NCBI GenBank assembly: GCA_045651205.1
Contig: JAZRSA010000056.1
Coordinates: forward strand, 1-6,949
DNA from: UMGS1649 sp045651205
Lineage (GTDB): Bacteria > Bacillota > Clostridia > TANB77 > CAG-465
DNA: 6,949 bases
Reading direction: 5' to 3'
Shown: positions 5,502 to 6,949 of the stretch, piece after piece
Layout of the letters: every line of letters starts with the position of its first letter
Numbering within the stretch: position 1 is the stretch's first letter
Position numbers and translations under genes: made by a program
Notes under the pieces: model-generated
Told to the model about the DNA's origin: nothing
Seen by the model: only the letters and a program-made list of their open reading frames with translations
Databases searched by the model: none

Positions 5502-5576
5502 TGGCTGGGATGGCTGGATTCGAACCAACGAATGCCACAGTCAAAGTGTGGTGCCTTACCACTTGGCGACATCCCA
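5502..5576 (-). tRNA. tRNA-Gln (anticodon TTG)
   Basis: 75 bases including an encoded CCA (5504-5502). Acceptor TGGGATG pairs with CATCCCA, with discriminator G at 5505. The anticodon stem CCACA/TGTGG encloses loop CTTTGAC, giving anticodon TTG at 5544-5542, which reads glutamine codons. The T arm carries GGTTCGAATCC. The U1-A72 first pair is typical of tRNA-Gln. Confidence 0.95.
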
Positions 5577-5589
5577 ATATATTGTTTTG

Positions 5590-5667
5590 TGGGGTGAATA
5601 ATGGGAGTCGAACCCATGACCTCCAGGGCCACAACCTGGCGCTCTAACCAACTGAGCTATATCCACC
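5590..5667 (-). tRNA. tRNA-His (anticodon GTG)
   Basis: The anticodon stem CCAGG/CCTGG encloses loop TTGTGGC, giving anticodon GTG at 5632-5630. The histidine identity mark is encoded: an extra G(-1) at 5667 opposite C73 at 5593, outside the seven-pair acceptor GTGGATA/TATTCAC. CCA is encoded at 5592-5590. T arm GGGTTCGACTCCC. It lies 13 bases upstream of tRNA-Gln in the same transcript. Confidence 0.95.
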
Positions 5668-5678
5668 GAACACAAATT

Positions 5679-5707
5679 ATTTTATATTATTATTTATTAT
5701 TTGTCAA
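5679..5707 (-). promoter_or_regulatory. Promoter of the tRNA unit
   Basis: On the minus strand TTGACA (5707-5702), 17-base spacer, TAAAAT (5684-5679), about twelve bases before tRNA-His. The -35 lies within the last codons of the lipid kinase gene (Leu-Asp-Lys-stop), and no terminator separates that gene from the tRNAs, so read-through into them is also possible. Confidence 0.7.
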
Positions 5708-6620
5708 GTGTTTTTATTATTTTGATACTTTTTTCTAGTATTTTAGCTTTAAATCTATTAGTATGTATTATTTCGCCATCAATACTTACTGGTATCTTTT
5801 TATATGATACAATGCTAACTTCCTTACCGCTTAACATATGCACAACAGGCAACCCTTCATGCTTACCCTTCATAATTTTAGGTAAATATTTTAACTTTTG
5901 AAGAAATGTTGTTGCATCAACTAAACATATTTCAAGTATTCCATTAGCCATATCTGCGTTAGGTAAAATCTTTACTCCACCACCATAATATTTGCTATTA
6001 CCTATAGCTGCAAGTGTAAATTTACCTTTATATACTTTATCATCTACACGCACTTTAAGTTTGTACTGCTTAGCACCAAATAATGTATATACAATTGCTA
6101 ATTTGTATTTCATACTACCAGATAAAAACGTCCATTTTCTAAATAAATTCATATTATCTGCAATAGCCGCATCAAGTCCAGTATTTAATACATTGATACA
6201 AATTTTATCTTTATTAAGTAGTATACTATCTACCATTTCCGGCTCGTTTACAAGGCTTCTACGTATTATTTTTCTCATTCCAGTATATTCGTTTAGCATT
6301 CTAGAAAAATCGTTTCCTGTGCCTTTTGGAATAGCTACGATAGATATATTAGGCACATTTATACATGCTGTAGCAACTTCGCCTAAAGTTCCATCTCCAC
6401 CTACAACATATACCACTATTTCCTCTTTAGCATACTTCTTAATATATTCTTTAACAATTACAGTTGCATCTCCTACACATTTAGTTAATTCAAACACAAC
6501 CTCATCATCTGGTATTAATCCATCTTTTTTGATATTTTCAAATACCTTTTTTATACCTCTTAGATATCTCTCGCCCTTAGCATTTCCCGCCATAGGATTT
6601 ACTACAACTAGTCTTACCAT
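5697..6620 (-). CDS. Diacylglycerol-kinase-family lipid kinase (DagK catalytic domain)
   Basis: A 307-residue soluble kinase of the DgkB/YegS/BmrU family, which transfers phosphate from ATP to diacylglycerol or a related lipid at the inner face of the membrane. In Gram-positives this recycles the diacylglycerol left by lipoteichoic acid synthesis. Motifs in order: NPMAG at 8-12, the nucleotide-binding GGDGTLGE at 74-81, KGTGNDFSR at 99-107, NTGLDA at 146-151, GGGVKILPNADMANG at 213-227 with the metal-network Asp223, and DGE at 281-283 carrying the probable catalytic glutamate. Length fits the family. Of the in-frame starts at 6629 (GTG), 6626 and 6620, only ATG 6620 is sensibly spaced from the SD AGGTGAT (6631-6625); the other two overlap it. 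The exact lipid substrate (DgkB or a YegS-type) cannot be fixed from sequence. A promoter precedes it, so it need not be co-transcribed with the gene upstream. Confidence 0.92.
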   Translation of the reverse strand: MVRLVVVNPMAGNAKGERYLRGIKKVFENIKKDGLIPDDEVVFELTKCVGDATVIVKEYIKKYAKEEIVVYVVGGDGTLGEVATACINVPNISIVAIPKGTGNDFSRMLNEYTGMRKIIRRSLVNEPEMVDSILLNKDKICINVLNTGLDAAIADNMNLFRKWTFLSGSMKYKLAIVYTLFGAKQYKLKVRVDDKVYKGKFTLAAIGNSKYYGGGVKILPNADMANGILEICLVDATTFLQKLKYLPKIMKGKHEGLPVVHMLSGKEVSIVSYKKIPVSIDGEIIHTNRFKAKILEKSIKIIKTLDK

Positions 6621-6640
6621 ATACATCACCTAGTGTGCAT

Positions 6641-6669
6641 ATTATATATGAATTTGTCGAAAAATGCAA
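6641..6669 (-). promoter_or_regulatory. Probable promoter of the lipid kinase gene
   Basis: On the minus strand TTGCAT (6669-6664, first three bases of the consensus), 17-base spacer, consensus TATAAT (6646-6641). Transcription would begin near 6634, just before the SD. Confidence 0.5.
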
Positions 6670-6670
6670 A

Positions 6671-6703
6671 TAAAGTAATAACTATATTAAAGTTATTACT
6701 TTA
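6671..6703 (-). terminator. Probable terminator of the 6717 gene
   Basis: A perfect 13-bp inverted repeat, TAAAGTAATAACT (6671-6683) against 6691-6703, seven-base loop. The stem is AT-rich and the tail (TTTGCATTTTT on the minus strand) is broken, so it is a weaker terminator than the others. It starts 13 bases past the stop codon. Confidence 0.6.
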
Positions 6704-6716
6704 TCTTGTACTTATA

Positions 6717-6949
6717 CTATTTTATTATTGTCCCACATTTACCTATTACTTTTTCTTTCTTAATATATTCTACCCCATAGGCATCTAACAAACTAATTGT
6801 TATCTTCCCATTCTTCAATGCTTCCTCTACTGTTATCATATCTCCATTATTAAAGTAGGCTACAACATATTTTGTTTTCTTACTTTCATAATAGTATTCA
6901 TACTTTTCATCATCAAAAAATTTGTATTCACCTTTTTGTATATTGGTAG
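6717..6949 (-). CDS. 3' end of an unidentified gene (5' end outside window)
   Basis: An open minus-strand frame enters from the right edge and ends at TAG 6719-6717, leaving 77 visible residues (TNIQKGEYKFFDDEKYEYYYESK at the left, ending KCGTIIK). It reads as one Lys/Tyr-rich domain with a helix-like middle (TVEEALKNGKITISLLDAYG). I do not recognise a family. It uses the same AT-rich codons as the flanks, keeps an uninterrupted frame over all of 6717-6949, and is followed by a hairpin, which together support a real gene. Phrases such as YVVAYFNNGDMITVEEAL recall C-termini of small secreted or lipoprotein-type clostridial proteins, but without the N-terminus this cannot be tested here. Confidence 0.65.
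   Translation of the reverse strand, partial: TNIQKGEYKFFDDEKYEYYYESKKTKYVVAYFNNGDMITVEEALKNGKITISLLDAYGVEYIKKEKVIGKCGTIIK

Noticed and set aside
5176..5601. Plus-strand open frame across the surface protein's 5' end and tRNA-Gln
   Set aside because: It runs antisense through a tRNA and a coding N-terminus and has no SD.
5992..6633. Long plus-strand open frame opposite the lipid kinase
   Set aside because: It is the antisense shadow of a gene with clear DagK motifs; its own translation has no recognisable domain and no SD.

Overview
The window is AT-rich DNA with Gram-positive signals: strong Shine-Dalgarno (SD) sites, sigma-A-type promoters often with a TG-extended -10, and compact hairpin-plus-T terminators. 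The gene set (D-Ala-D-Ala carboxypeptidase, a clostridial-style pilin-like protein, a DagK-family lipid kinase) suggests a low-GC Bacillota, most likely an uncultured member of the Clostridia. This placement is inferred from style and gene content, not from a marker gene.

Layout. 1-821 (minus) is the 5' part of a secreted D-Ala-D-Ala carboxypeptidase. Diverging from it, 914-1387 (plus) is a free-standing protein resembling the MutS2 C-terminus, with a KOW-like segment and an Smr domain whose two signature motifs are altered. It converges through a bidirectional terminator on 1427-2077 (minus), a pilin-like protein with an Fn3-like C-terminus. 2209-2613 (minus) is a stand-alone response-regulator receiver. 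Diverging from that are two tandem plus-strand transcription units (2774-3290 and 3304-3744). Each has a strong promoter, an almost identical leader of about 112 nt, one small paralogous protein ending in KNPAY-x-x, and a terminator sharing a GCCGGTGA stem. 3777-5396 (minus) is a large single-pass surface protein. 5502-5667 (minus) holds tRNA-His and tRNA-Gln in one unit. 5697-6620 (minus) is a diacylglycerol-kinase-like lipid kinase, and 6717-6949 (minus) is the 3' end of an unidentified gene.

Most genes look singly transcribed with their own promoter and terminator; only the tRNA pair is clearly co-transcribed. Several products act at the cell surface (carboxypeptidase, pilin-like protein, membrane-anchored protein) or on membrane lipid (lipid kinase).

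The stretch from about 2200 to 3740 stands apart. It is visibly richer in G+C (29 of 60 bases in 2941-3000 and 25 of 60 in 2401-2460, against 16 of 60 in 4021-4080). It holds the receiver and the duplicated small-gene units, which I do not recognise. This is the part most likely to be undescribed. Its most distinctive feature is the duplicated 5' leader, which carries an SD-like sequence inside a conserved hairpin with no usable start codon behind it.
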